The position numbers were made by a program, and so were the translations under genes. 14,904 nucleotides of DNA, taken from contig VSQE01000060.1 in the NCBI GenBank assembly GCA_009775705.1, positions 1 to 14,904 on the forward strand, written 5' to 3'. The stretch's first letter is position 1; each line of letters begins with the position of its first letter. Positions 13,684 to 14,904 of the stretch are shown in pieces. The stretch is from Prevotellamassilia sp. (GTDB lineage: Bacteria > Bacteroidota > Bacteroidia > Bacteroidales > Bacteroidaceae). The notes below the pieces were generated by a model that was not told the DNA's origin, searched no databases, and worked only from the letters and a program-made list of their open reading frames with translations.

Positions 13684-14646
13684 CTAAAACCCATAAGGGT
13701 TCAGATTGCGGTAATACTGAGCCATACGGTTCTCTACATTGGTATATTGTCCGTCCAATTCTGAGGAAGACTCCGGATTCAGTTCCAATGACCGCTTCAA
13801 ATCCTCGGCCGCTCCGGCATCATCGTGCAAACGGTGTTTCACTCCTCCGCGTCGCTTATACACTTCGGCAAAGTCCGGTAACAAATCCAGCGTCTCATCG
13901 TAAAGTGCAAGAGCCTTATCCAGCCTGTCGGTCTGCTCATAGAGTGTTCCCAACAAAAGGACTGCCTCGCGATGGAAGGGATTGAGCTGACACAAATGCA
14001 AAGCCTGCTGCTCAGCCTCTTCCATCCGGCCTAAAGCACCCAATATGCGTACCTGTAAAAGAAGATAGTCCTCATTATCTCCATCGGCTGCCAGAATAAG
14101 TTCTGCATCCTTCTGTGCCTCGCCGAACTGCCCCATATCAGCCAGGATCGTGGCACGCAGAAACTGGGCTCCGGGGAAATCCGGACGGGCCACAATGGCC
14201 TGCGTCAAGAAAGCTATGGCAGCAAAATCATCGTGCAGTCCACGAGCGGCACGGGCTGCATAATAACAGACGCGGGGATCTGCGGCATGAGCGGAGAGCA
14301 GTTCATCGCAAATTTGCTTCATTTCCTCAAAAGCGCCGCAGCGCCCCAATGCCTCTACCAGATGCAGGTGTACTTCTATGCCGTCTGTTTCTTTTTCGGC
14401 AAGTTGCCGGAGCAAAGGAACGGCACGGTCAAACTCCTGCCTGCGCAAGAATACCTCGGCCAGGTAGCCGGCTGTCGTCAAGTCTTCTTTCAGATCAAGC
14501 GCAGCTTGCAAACAACGGGCGGCATAATCCAGTTCGCCCATGGTGAGCGCCCGGACTCCGTCATCCCGCAAAGTCTCGAAATCACGCTGCCCGCGCTCTG
14601 CGCCGGAACTATCACCGCCGCCCAGAAGTTTTTTCAAAAATGACAT
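13684..14646 (-). CDS. Tetratricopeptide-repeat protein
   Basis: This 320-residue cytoplasmic protein starts with a short basic, glycine-containing segment (MSFLKKLLGGGD) and is then made almost entirely of TPR-type helical pairs from about residue 25 to 295. Examples are GVRALTMGELDYAARCLQAAL, AEVFLRRQEFDRAVPLLRQL, ALYDETLDLLPDFAEVYKRRG and AAEDLKRSLELNPES. The C-terminus ends NRMAQYYRNLNPYGF. TPR domains mediate protein-protein contacts; nothing in the sequence indicates the partner. There is no signal peptide. The gene starts 18 bases after the fabI stop and is followed by a terminator, so it is the distal gene of a fabI transcript. A functional link with fatty acid synthesis is not shown by the sequence. 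Confidence 0.88.
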   Translation of the reverse strand: MSFLKKLLGGGDSSGAERGQRDFETLRDDGVRALTMGELDYAARCLQAALDLKEDLTTAGYLAEVFLRRQEFDRAVPLLRQLAEKETDGIEVHLHLVEALGRCGAFEEMKQICDELLSAHAADPRVCYYAARAARGLHDDFAAIAFLTQAIVARPDFPGAQFLRATILADMGQFGEAQKDAELILAADGDNEDYLLLQVRILGALGRMEEAEQQALHLCQLNPFHREAVLLLGTLYEQTDRLDKALALYDETLDLLPDFAEVYKRRGGVKHRLHDDAGAAEDLKRSLELNPESSSELDGQYTNVENRMAQYYRNLNPYGF

Positions 14647-14664
14647 TTCTACAATGCGGAATCA

Positions 14665-14904
14665 TTATCCGTAAATCACCTTACCGTTCTCGTCCGTATA
14701 AGGAGCCAGCTCTTTCGCATACTGGTTCATGGCCCGCAGACTCATACCCATCGAAGAAAAACCTCCGTCATGGAAAAGATTCTGCATCGTCACCTTACGG
14801 GTCAGATCCGAGAACATGACCACACAGTAGTCTGCACACTCATCGGCCGAAGCATTGCCCAACGGCGACATCTTATCCGAAAAGTCCATCAGGTTGTCCA
14901 TGTC
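14665..14904 (-). CDS. fabI: Enoyl-ACP reductase FabI, C-terminal end (5' part outside window)
   Basis: Only the last 79 residues are present; the frame stays open to the window edge and the ATG at 14901 is an internal methionine. The stretch KMSPLGNASADECADYCVVMFSDLTRKVTMQNLFHDGGFSSMGMS is the conserved C-terminal part of the NADH-dependent enoyl-acyl-carrier-protein reductase of Bacteroidales, including the substrate-loop/dimer helix region and the NLFHDGGFS strand. FabI catalyses the last reduction in each cycle of type II fatty acid elongation. The nucleotide-binding site and catalytic Tyr/Lys lie upstream of the window. The protein ends YTDENGKVIYG, a short tail. The TPR gene follows after 18 bases, so they are probably co-transcribed. 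Confidence 0.92.
   Translation of the reverse strand, partial: DMDNLMDFSDKMSPLGNASADECADYCVVMFSDLTRKVTMQNLFHDGGFSSMGMSLRAMNQYAKELAPYTDENGKVIYG

Noticed and set aside
1..14904. Mobile element, prophage, CRISPR array or defence system
   Set aside because: I found no transposase, integrase, long terminal repeats, spaced direct repeats or nuclease-type defence genes; the genes are mostly core metabolism with orderly terminators.

Overview
The window looks like chromosomal DNA of a Bacteroidota bacterium of the order Bacteroidales. The evidence is several promoters with the Bacteroidota -7 signature TAnnTTTG(C), A-rich leaders instead of strong Shine-Dalgarno sequences, and family-restricted proteins (DUF5606, a DUF3276/PUR protein, a long NusB, a PepSY-like periplasmic protein, and a secreted protein with a Prevotella-type YDLSGRRV...KGIYIVNGKK tail). 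The moderately GC-rich coding sequence and that tail make a Prevotellaceae relative such as Paraprevotella plausible, but the genus is a guess. I see no tRNA, rRNA, insertion sequence, phage gene or CRISPR array.

Layout. (1) 1-849, plus strand: the 3' end of a large secreted protein gene, a 65-residue small ORF, and a strong terminator. (2) 916-2863, plus: a promoter, a conserved hypothetical gene, and a carboxyspermidine/carboxynorspermidine dehydrogenase-type gene (polyamine synthesis), closed by a hairpin shared with the convergent PepSY-like gene. (3) 2897-4661: the PepSY-like exported protein (minus) and recA (plus) diverge from an intergenic region with two promoters; recA ends at a 17-bp perfect hairpin shared with the next convergent operon. 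(4) 4666-9435, minus: a compact four-gene operon, DUF3737 beta-helix protein - MATE transporter - PatB/MalY PLP enzyme - YqhD-like iron alcohol dehydrogenase, with one promoter in front. This is the least explained part of the window. (5) 9539-13046, minus: the housekeeping cluster nusB - yajC - ybbR - coaE - DUF5606, with one promoter before nusB and a second before the DUF5606 gene. (6) 13145-13507, plus: a DUF3276/PUR-domain gene divergent from nusB. (7) 13613-14904, minus: fabI (cut by the window end) followed by a TPR protein gene and a terminator.

Most of the window is ordinary core genome. The strongest candidate for an undescribed functional unit is the DUF3737-MATE-PatB-ADH operon: a predicted carbon-sulfur lyase, an exporter, an aldehyde reductase and a beta-helix protein of unknown role, all apparently co-transcribed. 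The small protein downstream of the secreted protein gene is a second unexplained item. No gap between genes exceeds 300 bases; the gaps of 70 bases or more contain promoters or terminators, except 5839-5916, where I see neither.
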